Assembly (NCBI GenBank): GCA_016929555.1
Contig: JAFGIO010000246.1
Span: 1 to 32,352, forward strand
Length of the DNA: 32,352 nt
Source: Deltaproteobacteria bacterium
GTDB taxonomy: Bacteria; Desulfobacterota; Syntrophia; Syntrophales; JAFGIO01
Direction of reading: 5' to 3'
Within the stretch, counting starts at the first letter, position 1. The number at the start of each line of letters is the position of its first letter. The notes under the pieces were generated by a model. The model worked only from the letters and a program-made list of their open reading frames with translations. It did no database searches and was not told the origin of the DNA. The position numbers and the translations under genes are program-made. Below are positions 15,665 to 25,697 of the stretch, in pieces.

Positions 15665-17996
15665 ATGCAAGGACCTCGCGTATCTTTGCCAGGAGATCCT
15701 TGGGAGAAACGGGCTTGGCAATGAAATTCACGGGCTCTTCGACGATGCCTCTTCGCTGGAGAATATCCGCTGCATAGCCGCTTGAGAAAATCGCCTTCAT
15801 ATCGGAACGGATGCTCCTGATCGCATCGAAGGCCTCTTTGCCGTTTTTTTTCGGCATGATCACATCGAGAATGACGAGATGAATCTCATCCTTGTGCTTC
15901 GTGAATTGCTCTATCGCATGGTTTCCATCCTCGGCAAGGATGACACGATAACCGAATCGTTCGAGCACATCTTTTATCATCTGCCGGACCTGCAGCTGGT
16001 CCTCCGCGACGAGAATCGTTTCCGTCCCCCCGACAGGAACCGGCTGCGCCGCCTCCCCTTTCTCCTCGAAGATCTGGACGGAGGATTCCAGCGGAAGGTG
16101 GATATGGAAAGACGTGCCGAGACCGGGTTCGCTGTAAACATTGATGCAGCCGTTTAGCTGGTTGATGATGCCATAGACGATGGAAAGCCCCAGCCCCGTT
16201 CCTCTTCCCGGTTCTTTGGTCGTGAAGAAGGGTTCGAAAATCCTTTCCCTCGTCGATGCGTCCATGCCCTCACCTGTATCGGAAACGGTTATCAGGGCAT
16301 GGGGACCCGCCTTTTTCAGACCGTGAGCCTTCGCATAGTTCATATCGAGGGTCACCTGCTCCGTACTGATGGTGAGCAGGCCGGTGTTGTGCATGGCATC
16401 CCTGGCATTGGTGGCGAGATTGACCAGAACCTGTTCCATCTGTGTGGGATCGACCATACATACCAGATCTTCACCCGTAAGGATGGTCTTGAAACTGATA
16501 TCCTCTCCGATGATTCTCGACAGCAATCTTTCCACCCGCCGGACGATCTGATTGATGTTCGCGGGAATCGCCTGAATGACCTGCTTCCTGCTGAAGGCGA
16601 GCAGTCCCTGGGTCAGGTTCGCCGCCCTCTCCGAGGACGCGAGGATCTGACCGACGTCCATGGAACGGGGATCATCTTCGGGAATCTTCATGTTCAGCAG
16701 CGTTGCAAATCCGATGATCGCCGTCATGATATTGTTGAAATCGTGAGCGATCCCGCCGGCAAGCTGTCCGACGGCCTCCATCTTCTGGGCCTGCTTGAGC
16801 TGATCCTGGAGCCGCCTCTGTTCCGTGATGCTGCGGATAACGGCGGCAACCCCTATGATTTGTTCTGATTCATCGACAACCTTCTGCATGACTACATGGT
16901 AGTCACGGCCGGCCAAAAGAATTTCACGGTCGATCGGCTTATTACCGTGGAGGACCTCCCTCTCGATCCTCCCGATGATGGACGCAATATCGCCCGGCTG
17001 GATGTCGAAATCCGTCCTGCCGATGATTTCTTCGAGGTCCTTCTCCAGAAAGCGCTGACAGGCCGTATTGGCAATAAGATACCTGAATTCGATGTCTTTG
17101 AGGTAGATCAAGTCGCTGGATGAATTGATCAGGGCTTCCATCTTCTTCTGGTAGTCCCTGAGCTCCTCTTCCGCCCGCAAGCGGTCGGACAGCTCCTGCT
17201 GCAATTGTTCGTTGGCCTCGGCAAGCTCCGAAGTGCGTCGGGCCACCAGATCCTGAAGATGCATTCGATGCAATACCAAATCGAAATCTCTCTTCTGTAT
17301 CTGAGAGAGCATTTCGTTGAAGCTTTCAGCCAGGGGATCCAGCTCCTCTATGCCCGGTCTCTCGGCCCTGGCTGCATAGTTCTGCTCCTGAGAGACACGG
17401 CGCATGAGGGCCCCTAAATCGAGAAAGGGTTTCGTAATGGCCTCCTTCCACCTTCTGCGCAGGAGGAGGGCGATGCCGCCCGAAAGCAGGACCAGGACGG
17501 CAACGATGCCGGCATATCCCAGAAGACGTTCGTAAAGGACGGACAGGGTAAACTCGATACAGACGAAACCGACGGTATCGCCTTCAAAAACGATGGGTTC
17601 ATACAATCGGGTAAAACGGCTGCTCACGGAATAACCGGAACGCTGGAAGGCCGGAAAGGTATTCTGGCCGGCATGGGGAGTCCGGTGATAAGCGGCAAAG
17701 GGAGTCCCATTCTTCAGGTAAATAAAAGCACCCCTGATATGGTTGTCCTCTTTGAGTGCCCGTAAGGTCTCTTCGGCAGTGCTCCGGTCATTGGAGGTCA
17801 GGGCGGCAACGTTGTTGGCTCCAATGATCCTGGCCTGGCCTCTCAAAAGATCCATGAAACCGTAACGAAAGGAAAGGAGTTCATAAGCGATCAGGATGAC
17901 ACCCGTTAAGATCAGAACGATCAACGTCGTGAGCTGGCTGACATGGACCAGTTTATCGATAATGGATGATTTGCCGTATCCCCGCCAGTATTTCAT
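15663..17996 (-). CDS. Hybrid sensor histidine kinase with receiver domain
   Basis: 777 residues in the order: membrane helix (about 22-42), a roughly 115-residue periplasmic sensor of CHASE8 type (LLRGQARIIGANNVAALTSND...), second helix (about 162-180), HAMP, coiled coil (250-285), PAS (about 285-395), HisKA with phosphoacceptor His418 in GGIAHDFNN, HATPase with NLATNARDAM, DTGEGM, EPFFTTK and GTGLGLSIV, and a C-terminal receiver with Asp711 in LVILDVIMPKKNGKE. No DNA-binding output is attached and no response regulator is adjacent, so the phosphorelay partner is elsewhere. ATG at 17994-17996 has GGAG 5 nt upstream; a GTG two codons earlier is possible. The sensed signal is unknown. Confidence 0.93.
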   Translation of the reverse strand: MKYWRGYGKSSIIDKLVHVSQLTTLIVLILTGVILIAYELLSFRYGFMDLLRGQARIIGANNVAALTSNDRSTAEETLRALKEDNHIRGAFIYLKNGTPFAAYHRTPHAGQNTFPAFQRSGYSVSSRFTRLYEPIVFEGDTVGFVCIEFTLSVLYERLLGYAGIVAVLVLLSGGIALLLRRRWKEAITKPFLDLGALMRRVSQEQNYAARAERPGIEELDPLAESFNEMLSQIQKRDFDLVLHRMHLQDLVARRTSELAEANEQLQQELSDRLRAEEELRDYQKKMEALINSSSDLIYLKDIEFRYLIANTACQRFLEKDLEEIIGRTDFDIQPGDIASIIGRIEREVLHGNKPIDREILLAGRDYHVVMQKVVDESEQIIGVAAVIRSITEQRRLQDQLKQAQKMEAVGQLAGGIAHDFNNIMTAIIGFATLLNMKIPEDDPRSMDVGQILASSERAANLTQGLLAFSRKQVIQAIPANINQIVRRVERLLSRIIGEDISFKTILTGEDLVCMVDPTQMEQVLVNLATNARDAMHNTGLLTISTEQVTLDMNYAKAHGLKKAGPHALITVSDTGEGMDASTRERIFEPFFTTKEPGRGTGLGLSIVYGIINQLNGCINVYSEPGLGTSFHIHLPLESSVQIFEEKGEAAQPVPVGGTETILVAEDQLQVRQMIKDVLERFGYRVILAEDGNHAIEQFTKHKDEIHLVILDVIMPKKNGKEAFDAIRSIRSDMKAIFSSGYAADILQRRGIVEEPVNFIAKPVSPKDLLAKIREVLA

Positions 17997-18458
17997 TCCC
18001 ACTCCATCGGGGCAGTGCAGGACGGTGTTGCCAAGGCCGAAGGGTCTTGGATCGGACGGCCGTCCAACTCCGGAGGTCGCTTGCTACCGCAAAGGCCTGG
18101 ACAGTTGATCACACGCATCGACGAAAGGTGATCCCTCAGTCGCTGTTCATATTTTGACACATCGCGGCGTGTGGCGACCTTCATGCCCGCAGGCTCCCCG
18201 GCGCCCGCTTATCGAGAACTCTCGCCTCAAGAGGGCCTTCTTCCGAAGCGGGAGACGTCCCGGCCGTGCAAAGGATGAAGACAACCGCGATCGCCACTTT
18301 TTTGGCGATCATCGCTGTCGCATATCCTCTTTCGGGAACAGAGGCTTTGCGCCGCTATGTCCCAGGACAGGCGGCCGTTGTCTTTCGCTGGATACACAGC
18401 CCACAGGGGGCAATCCAATCATGCAATTGTAGTGCCCGGGAAGGCAAAAAAACAGGCC
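17997..18458. other. Intergenic region between kinase and activase genes
   Basis: About 460 nt with no gene I can firmly support. It contains a perfect 12-bp palindrome GGACGGCCGTCC (18054-18065) upstream of the kinase start, and a hairpin GATCGCCA/TGGCGATC with a CTTTTT loop (18289-18310). On plus, a frame from GTG 18266 or ATG 18275 begins with a signal-peptide-like stretch (MKTTAIATFLAIIAVAYPL), but runs to 18508 across the terminator of the convergent activase gene. It may be a small exported peptide, a remnant, or chance. Confidence 0.4.
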
Positions 18459-18473
18459 CTATGTTCCCTGTTT
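18446..18473 (-). terminator. Rho-independent terminator of the activase gene
   Basis: On the minus strand AAACAGG and CCTGTTT (plus 18467-18473 and 18450-18456) form a 7-bp stem around the TAG stop codon, and the second arm continues into a seven-T run (18446-18452 as A). The stop codon itself lies in the loop. Confidence 0.75.
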
Positions 18474-21400
18474 CATTCTTTTTTCATGGAGCCTCAGCGC
18501 CTGCATGACAAAGACCTCCATCTTCGCCGTGATGATCTGGGGAAAGGGATTGCCGTCACTCTCGATGGCCAAAAAAGGGAGTTCATCCACGTCCTCGAGG
18601 GAATCCCATTTTTTTCCATGATGCTCCCTCCAGCCCCGGCTCATTTCCCGCGTGAGAATGGCCTCGGAGATCCGGTTCGGCATGCACCCGAAGGGACCGA
18701 TGGCGATGGCGCCGCAGTAGGGTTCGGGGACCTCAGCGACGGCCGCTCCGACGGTCAGGATGGCCTCGCCGGTCAGCCTCGGATTGATCAGCGGCTGTGC
18801 CATATGGATCAGGTGGTCGACGTCTTCCATCACCGGACGAATTAACCCCGAGCGTGACAGGATGGTCTTGATCACCCTTTCGTAATGTCGCATCCAGGCG
18901 AGCCGTATTTGAAGCGAAAGACGTTGGCCAAATCCGGGCACCCTGCCCTCCACGCGATTTTTATAGCACCAGTCCGTGTAATAAACCCATTCCCCAATGC
19001 CGGCCACCTTCGTGGCGAGGCCATAACCGGCCAGCTTCTCCACCAGGAACTGCCTCGAGATGTCGTCGTGGCGCACGAAGATCTCGCCGGTGAGCAAGAC
19101 CGTCGGAGTTTCCGCAAGGGTTCTTTTCAGCGGGATGGCTTCAAGGCTTGCAGAAACCGAGGATAGGATCTTGCGGAGATCGCCGAAGCGGTTCGACCGC
19201 TCGATCGCCTCGACGATCCGATTCTGTTCCCTCTCATATATCTCGACAGCGGCTGCCGGTTCGACGGCATTCGCCAAAAGGATCGGATAGATGGCCTGCA
19301 TCGCGTCGGCGATCATCATGCAGATCCAGATCCGGAGGGTGAACCCGGCATCGAAGACCCCCCGGTAGCCATTCGCCGCATTGAGCGAGAGAAGGGCCAC
19401 GTTCTCGATGCCCGCCTCGGTGATCTGCTGATGGATGAAGGGCGAATACTGTCCGAACCGGCAGGGTCCCGAGGTCGTCGGCATGAAATAGACGAGAAGC
19501 TCTTCGGGATCTTCGCGTTCCTTCAGGTACTTAAGGAGCGTCCCCGTCGTCAGCAGCAGGGGGAGGCATTCCTTGCAGCTCGTATTGCCCCGGCCCAGTT
19601 TCAGGACCTCCTCGCCTGCAGGCGGCAGGGCCGTCGCCCTTATCCCTAAAGACCGAAAGAGCGCTGCCGCCTCTCTCAGCAGAAAATAGCCCATGGACGG
19701 AAAGACCAGGTGCACCCGCGGATGGGTAAGGGGATAATTCCTGCCCTGAGAATCGACGACCTCCTGCCTGGCAGGATCGAAATAGGCCGGCTGCGCCTTC
19801 CGGATACGCCTGTTTCCCCTCTTCCCCTCCCTGCGCGACAGTTCCCGGTAGTTCCGGACGATGTCCAGGAAGGCTTCGATCCTTGTCTCCAGGCCGGCAT
19901 CGGCCACATGGCTGTCAAGTTCCAGGATCAGAAAGGGTTTTCTTCCCATGATTCTGCTGAAGTAGCCGACGAGAAACGAATCGGGACCGCAGGAAAAATT
20001 CGTGATGTAGCAACCGAAAAGCTGAGGATGCCTCTCGACGAAAGCGGCCCCCTTGAGAATCGTCTGCCCTGATGACCAGTACATGTCATCCTGGAGCGGC
20101 TCATCCGCTATGGGCAGAAAGTTGACAGGGATGACCGGCACCCCTCGGGTGGCGAATTTGTGGGGGATGCCCATGTTCGCTTCCGTCACGAAGGCATTGT
20201 AGGACCTGCCGAGAAGGACGATACCGCAGCGTTCCGAATCCTTCTCGATCTCTTCAAGGAATCGCCTTCCCTCCTCGGCCATATCTTCCTGAACGCGCTC
20301 CTGGACGGCAACGGCTTCGGCATAGGCCTCCCGTGCACGACGCCTGTCGCACCCCAGCGCCACTGCCAACTCCGAAAAGGACTTGTCCGCCCGGGCATAA
20401 CCCTTCGAAAAATCGATGACCGGACTCAGCACCCTCCCCGACGCCTTGAGGCTGCGGAACACCTCATGATCCTTGAAAGCGCTGGCAAGATAATGGGGCT
20501 CGGCCTGAACGATCGGGCAGGTCGTGCTGTCCCTGCAGCCCTTTTCGACGAAAAGGCCGTTGATCTGTGGAAGAAAAAGATAATCGGGCCGGCCCTCCAG
20601 AAGACCGGAGAGCAGTCCGTGGGCGAGCTCGGCGGGATAGCAGAAAGGTGCCCTTTTTCGCTCGATACCCTTCTGCCGGATGCCCTCGGAGACGACGATC
20701 CTGAAACCGATCCTTTCGAAGAAATGCCGGTAGAGGGGAAGAAGGGCATTCACCTGGAAGGATTTGTTCAAACCGATCACAGGCGCCGCCCGTTCCTCCG
20801 GAGGATGGGGCGGCGGTCCTGCCGGCTCGTCGAAAATGAGCTGCTCGTGACGCCGCACGAGGTTCAACTTTCCCGTATCCGTCTCGATGGAAAAGCGCAA
20901 GTTGTACCAGCGGTTGCAGGCGCCGCCGAAGGGATAGGTCTTCCCGTCGATCTCGATTCTGGCGATTTCGCACTTCCGGTCGCACTTCTCCTTCCCCCCT
21001 TTGCAGATGAAGGGTTTCCCGTAATCGACCCTTCTATCCCGAAGGGTTTTCAGCGAAAAGTCCCCTTCCTCCAGCAGGCCAAGTTTCATCCGGCGCTTGA
21101 TCTCGAGGGCCACCCCGAAGGCGCCCATCAGGCCCGGCTCCGGAGGCACAACGATGCGCTTGCCCGTCAGGGCGGCCATGGCGACCGGCACGGCCCGGTT
21201 GTAGCAGACGCCCCCCTGCATGAAAATGCGGTCCCCCACGGACCGATTTCCCTTCACCCGGTTGCTGTAATTCATGCAGATGGAATAGACCAGTCCGGCG
21301 ACGATATCCTCCCTGCTCAGGCCTTCGTGAGCGGCATTCTTGATATCGCTGCTGATGAAGGCGGCGCATTGGTCGTTGAAGTTGGGAGGCGCCTTTCCCA

Positions 21401-22775
21401 TCATGGCCAGATCGCCGATCTCCTCCATGGCGATCCCCATCGTCTCGCGGGCCGACTCCTCCAGAAAGGAGCCGGTTCCCGCACTGCAGGCGTCGTTCAT
21501 GGCGTAGTCCGAGGGAATGCCGTTGCGGATGTAGGTGTATTTCGCGTCCTGGCCGCCGATCTCGAAGATCGTGTCCACCTCCGGGTCGTAATGGAGGGCG
21601 GCCGCGGCGTGGGCGATGATCTCGTTGACGATGCCTCCGGTCATGGCGTGCAGCCCGGCAATTTGCCTGCCGGAACCCGTAACGCCCAAACCAACGATCC
21701 GAAGCCCGTCGCCGATTGCCCCCAACCGATCGCATAGGCTCGCATAACAGTCCCGGGAGGCCTGGACGGGATTGCCGTTCGTCCGGAGGTAGACGGATGC
21801 AAAAACCAGCTCGTCGTCCTGCCGCATCAGGACCGCCTTGGTGGTCGTGGAGCCGACGTCCAACCCAAGGATGCATCGATCCCCCTCGCGGGCGACGCCC
21901 CCTTCGGCCGTCCTGAACTCGACCAACTCCTCGTAATCAGACAAAGGGGAAAGGGTGGAAAAAGAGCTGACCGCCTGACCGAAGAGACTCTGCGAACCGG
22001 GGAAAGGCGCCGTTTCGTGTTTCAGCGCCCAGAGGGCCGACCCCAGGGCCTCGAAATAGGGGGCCTCTTCGGGAACGATCAACTGCTCGATCTCCCTTTG
22101 AAGATAGCCGATCATGACGGGATTTTGGGCGGTACCGCCGATGATCATCATGGTATGGCGGGGAATCTGCTTGATCATCTCCAGGATTTTAACAGCCATC
22201 ATCTCGCAGAGGCCCGCGGCGATTCTCCCCTTGGGGATGCCCTTGTTTGCGGCATGGGTGCAATCGCTCTTGCAGAAGACGCTACAGCGTCCCGAAACCC
22301 GGTAGGGTTCCTCCTCGCGGGCGTATCGGAAGGCCTCCTGCAAGGACAGCCCCAGACGCCCGATCTGCTGCATGAAGAATTCGCCGGTACCGGAGGCGCA
22401 TTTGTTGCCGGTCTGCACGGAGCTGATCCGTCCGTCCCGGCCCAGCACATAGACAAGGCACGTTTCGCCGCCGGCGCTGATGACGGCATCGAAATGCCGC
22501 CCCTGCCCGTTCAAGTGATGGAGCGCTTCTTCCACCGCTTCTGTTTCTGCAATGGACGTCAGACGGACGGCCTGCCGGAACTTCCGGCCCGTAACGGCGA
22601 TGCGATCGTAGTCTCTCCAGGAGGTTTTTTCAAAGACATCGAGCAGGGAGCGGCGAGGGTTTCCATCATGGGACTTGTTGAACAAGACCGTCTTTTTTAT
22701 CGTTCCATCGCCCTGTTTTTCGACACCCACCGCCGAAAGATTCGTGGCACCCACACAGATACCAAGCGTTTTCAT
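18459..22775 (-). CDS. Giant 2-hydroxyacyl-CoA dehydratase/benzoyl-CoA reductase-type activase
   Basis: About 1438 residues. Two tandem ASKHA ATPase domains of the BadF/BadG/HgdC family (about 1-255 and 300-570) are followed by a DUF2229 domain (about 650-890) and a COG3581-like C-terminal domain (about 1040-1400). Each ATPase domain keeps two cysteines of the kind that ligate the intersubunit [4Fe-4S] cluster in HgdC: NKCASGTGEF (Cys126) with GRCSVFC (Cys164), and NDACSAGTGSF (Cys430) with NDQCAAF (Cys470). The second domain also has GLDVGSTTTKAV and EIGGQDAKY. Such activases use ATP to deliver low-potential electrons to radical dehydratases or ring reductases, but no separate dehydratase subunits lie in this window. 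MKTLGICVG matches domain starts; an ATG six codons upstream (22793) is possible, and neither has a clear ribosome site. Confidence 0.9.
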   Translation of the reverse strand: MKTLGICVGATNLSAVGVEKQGDGTIKKTVLFNKSHDGNPRRSLLDVFEKTSWRDYDRIAVTGRKFRQAVRLTSIAETEAVEEALHHLNGQGRHFDAVISAGGETCLVYVLGRDGRISSVQTGNKCASGTGEFFMQQIGRLGLSLQEAFRYAREEEPYRVSGRCSVFCKSDCTHAANKGIPKGRIAAGLCEMMAVKILEMIKQIPRHTMMIIGGTAQNPVMIGYLQREIEQLIVPEEAPYFEALGSALWALKHETAPFPGSQSLFGQAVSSFSTLSPLSDYEELVEFRTAEGGVAREGDRCILGLDVGSTTTKAVLMRQDDELVFASVYLRTNGNPVQASRDCYASLCDRLGAIGDGLRIVGLGVTGSGRQIAGLHAMTGGIVNEIIAHAAAALHYDPEVDTIFEIGGQDAKYTYIRNGIPSDYAMNDACSAGTGSFLEESARETMGIAMEEIGDLAMMGKAPPNFNDQCAAFISSDIKNAAHEGLSREDIVAGLVYSICMNYSNRVKGNRSVGDRIFMQGGVCYNRAVPVAMAALTGKRIVVPPEPGLMGAFGVALEIKRRMKLGLLEEGDFSLKTLRDRRVDYGKPFICKGGKEKCDRKCEIARIEIDGKTYPFGGACNRWYNLRFSIETDTGKLNLVRRHEQLIFDEPAGPPPHPPEERAAPVIGLNKSFQVNALLPLYRHFFERIGFRIVVSEGIRQKGIERKRAPFCYPAELAHGLLSGLLEGRPDYLFLPQINGLFVEKGCRDSTTCPIVQAEPHYLASAFKDHEVFRSLKASGRVLSPVIDFSKGYARADKSFSELAVALGCDRRRAREAYAEAVAVQERVQEDMAEEGRRFLEEIEKDSERCGIVLLGRSYNAFVTEANMGIPHKFATRGVPVIPVNFLPIADEPLQDDMYWSSGQTILKGAAFVERHPQLFGCYITNFSCGPDSFLVGYFSRIMGRKPFLILELDSHVADAGLETRIEAFLDIVRNYRELSRREGKRGNRRIRKAQPAYFDPARQEVVDSQGRNYPLTHPRVHLVFPSMGYFLLREAAALFRSLGIRATALPPAGEEVLKLGRGNTSCKECLPLLLTTGTLLKYLKEREDPEELLVYFMPTTSGPCRFGQYSPFIHQQITEAGIENVALLSLNAANGYRGVFDAGFTLRIWICMMIADAMQAIYPILLANAVEPAAAVEIYEREQNRIVEAIERSNRFGDLRKILSSVSASLEAIPLKRTLAETPTVLLTGEIFVRHDDISRQFLVEKLAGYGLATKVAGIGEWVYYTDWCYKNRVEGRVPGFGQRLSLQIRLAWMRHYERVIKTILSRSGLIRPVMEDVDHLIHMAQPLINPRLTGEAILTVGAAVAEVPEPYCGAIAIGPFGCMPNRISEAILTREMSRGWREHHGKKWDSLEDVDELPFLAIESDGNPFPQIITAKMEVFVMQALRLHEKRMKQGT

Positions 22776-22875
22776 AGGTTTCACGCAATGCATTGAAAAA
22801 GAGATCTATCGAATCGTAGTAGCATTCAAGCCGGCGGATCACGATGGTCCCTTCGACCGAACCGGATCGACGGCA

Positions 22876-22904
22876 TGTATACCATGAATCGGAAACGAGG
22901 ACAA
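22876..22904 (-). promoter_or_regulatory. Candidate promoter of the activase gene
   Basis: On the minus strand TTGTCC (22899-22904), a 17-nt spacer and TATACA (22876-22881) match sigma-70 hexamers at four of six positions each, placing a start about 95 nt before the ATG. It lies after the malate dehydrogenase terminator, which agrees with separate transcription. Confidence 0.4.
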
Positions 22905-22929
22905 CCAGGAGCCCCGAAGAGAAGGCACA

Positions 22930-22967
22930 CAAATGGAAAGGCCCACACACCGAAGGGTGCGTGGGCC
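22930..22967 (-). terminator. Terminator after malate dehydrogenase
   Basis: GGCCCAC (22940-22946) pairs with GTGGGCC (22961-22967); after one mismatch the stem continues with four more pairs (CACC/GGTG) to a GAAG-type loop. On the minus strand the stem is followed by TTTCCATTT. It lies about 40 nt beyond the mdh stop and ends the long operon. Confidence 0.7.
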
Positions 22968-23007
22968 TCGATCCGATCTGCAGGATTGGTTGTTTTGAAA
23001 GGTTTAA

Positions 23008-23976
<969 letters not shown>

Positions 23977-24014
23977 TTATTCCTTCATTCATTGACAGCA
24001 TCAAAAAATCACCC

Positions 24015-24851
24015 TTATCGCTCCACCGTATAGGCCGGAGCGGCGATCTTCTCCTTACGCTCGATAGTGTCCGGCAATTTGTGAACCTGGGCGCATTTCC
24101 TGGCGCCGCCGAGCTTGAAGTAATCCCGGACCAGATCCTTCTTCATGAGCTGAATCGCCCGCGCCGGATCGACTCCCTTCGGGCAGGCGTTGGAACACTC
24201 GCCGGCATAATGGCAACTGAATACGCCGTGATTTCTGGTAACGATCTCCTTGCGATCCTTTGCACCGTCATCCCTGGTATCCGCATTGTAGCGGTAGGCC
24301 TGGGCCAGGGGCATGGGCCCCAGATATTCCCGGTCCGTGGCCATGGTCGGACAGGCCGCCATGCAGATACCGCACTTGATACAGTAGGTGAACTGCAGGT
24401 ATTCTTCGAGTTCATGGGCGCTCTGGAAGAATTCCCCGGTAGGTTCCTCCATCTCCTTCGCGTCGCTGCGTTTGATGTAGGGCTGCATCCCTTTATGCAC
24501 CCCAAACATGGGCACCAGATCCGGCACCAGGTCCCTGATAATGTTGAAATTGGGCAAAGGCGCAACGGTCAGAGCCGATTGCGTCACATCGAGGATCTGT
24601 GTATTGCAGGCCAGTGCAGGCTTCCCGTTGATCAGCATGGCGCAGGAACCGCAGACGCCCATGCGGCAGGAAAAGCGGAAGGCCAGGGTGGGGTCCTGGT
24701 TCTGCTTGATCTCGTGCAGCCCGTCCAGAACCGTCATTCCCTGCACAACGGTAAGGTCGTATCTCTGCTGTCGAGGAACCTCATCCCGTTCGGGATCGAA
24801 ACGACGGACATAAACGGCGATTTGATATTTTTTCTCGGTATCTTTCTCCAT
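24015..24851 (-). CDS. sdhB: Succinate dehydrogenase/fumarate reductase iron-sulfur subunit
   Basis: 278 residues with all three cluster sites: [2Fe-2S] Cys62, Cys67, Cys70, Cys82 (CRMGVCGSC); [4Fe-4S] Cys157, Cys160, Cys163, Cys167 (CIKCGICMAACP); and the third cluster Cys213, Cys219, Cys223 (CHYAGECSNACPKG), three cysteines as expected for [3Fe-4S]. It carries electrons between the flavoprotein and the membrane quinone/heme site. Last of the four sdh genes; the order A-C-D-B resembles no single textbook operon. Start supported by AGGTGGG a few bases upstream. Confidence 0.95.
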   Translation of the reverse strand: MEKDTEKKYQIAVYVRRFDPERDEVPRQQRYDLTVVQGMTVLDGLHEIKQNQDPTLAFRFSCRMGVCGSCAMLINGKPALACNTQILDVTQSALTVAPLPNFNIIRDLVPDLVPMFGVHKGMQPYIKRSDAKEMEEPTGEFFQSAHELEEYLQFTYCIKCGICMAACPTMATDREYLGPMPLAQAYRYNADTRDDGAKDRKEIVTRNHGVFSCHYAGECSNACPKGVDPARAIQLMKKDLVRDYFKLGGARKCAQVHKLPDTIERKEKIAAPAYTVER

Positions 24852-24863
24852 TTTCCCACCTTC

Positions 24864-25238
24864 CTATAGTACTGTCTGCAGCGACCTGGCGGCGATGGCC
24901 GCATAGGTCCCGATGCAGAAAAGAATGATCCCGACGATCCACAGAAGGACGGTCAGCGATCGCTCCGCCTGCCCCTTGAGTCCCAGCTCGAAGAGTATGG
25001 TGCGCAACCCGTAGAAGCCGTGATAGAGTGCCGCACCCAACAGGATGATGTACGTAACCGTAAAGAACATGTTCCGGCCGCGATAGACGACGTTTTCCCA
25101 GGCAATGGCCTCTCCGCCGGCAGGATTAAAGAGCTGAAGGAAGCCCGTAAGATGCATGACCGCCATATGCAGGCCCAGAAGCACGAACATCACGATACCC
25201 GCAATGATAAACCAACTCCAGTAAGCTGTTTCCTTCAT
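24864..25238 (-). CDS. sdhD: Succinate dehydrogenase/fumarate reductase membrane anchor (SdhD-like)
   Basis: 124 residues with three membrane helices (about 9-30, 57-80, 93-115). Histidines in GLHMAVMH and ALYHGFYGLRTI are candidate heme b ligands; the latter motif resembles the second-helix HxxxGLR pattern of SdhD anchors. It starts 10 nt after the sdhC-like stop and ends 12 nt before sdhB, so all are one transcript. It anchors the complex and helps form the quinone site. Assignment as D rather than C follows order and the YHGFYGLR motif. Confidence 0.85.
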   Translation of the reverse strand: MKETAYWSWFIIAGIVMFVLLGLHMAVMHLTGFLQLFNPAGGEAIAWENVVYRGRNMFFTVTYIILLGAALYHGFYGLRTILFELGLKGQAERSLTVLLWIVGIILFCIGTYAAIAARSLQTVL

Positions 25239-25248
25239 GATGACCTCC

Positions 25249-25686
25249 CTAACCCAGTAAAAAGATGTTGTAGCCGCCGGCTGCCATCAGGATGGCGGCA
25301 AGGACCATCATGATGACCATGAGCGGCCGCTGCGTGTTCAGGGACGACCGATAGGGATAGACCGGCTCTTCCGCCTTGCCGACGGCTAGGCCCCATTCGA
25401 TGAGGATCAGCCGGATGCCGTTGAGGGCATGAAAGGCAAAACCTACAAAGACGAGGAATTCCCCGAACTTGAAAACAGGCGTTTTCAGGGTTTCCATGGC
25501 CGCGTTCCAGGATTCCGGGCCCAGAATCCGGATGGAGCTCTCGAAGATATGGAGCATGAAAAAGGTGAGGATACCCAGCCCCGCCACCCGATGGATGATG
25601 TAGAGGTAGCGCTCCACGCCCCACCGGCCTCCGCCGAGCCAGCCCAGAATGCCCAGATGGTTGTCGTACTGTTTGCTTTTTGCCAT
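25249..25686 (-). CDS. sdhC: Succinate dehydrogenase cytochrome b subunit (SdhC-like)
   Basis: 145 residues with three membrane helices. YIIHRVAGLGILTFFMLHIFES in helix 1 contains the HRxxG motif and a second His, and FHALNGIRLILIEWG in helix 2 is the typical SdhC heme/quinone segment. The second of two close ATGs (25684-25686) is chosen because the run of six G lies 6 nt before it and directly abuts the first. Eleven nt separate it from the sdhA stop. Confidence 0.88.
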   Translation of the reverse strand: MAKSKQYDNHLGILGWLGGGRWGVERYLYIIHRVAGLGILTFFMLHIFESSIRILGPESWNAAMETLKTPVFKFGEFLVFVGFAFHALNGIRLILIEWGLAVGKAEEPVYPYRSSLNTQRPLMVIMMVLAAILMAAGGYNIFLLG

Positions 25687-25697
25687 TTTCATCCCCC

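Noticed and set aside
18289-18310. Hairpin GATCGCCA/TGGCGATC as a terminator
   Set aside because: The T-run is in the loop rather than after the stem, and no gene ends just before it.
20160-21737. 525-codon plus-strand open frame within the activase gene
   Set aside because: Shadow of the activase in the opposite strand; the composition is typical of reverse-strand readings and no motif is visible.
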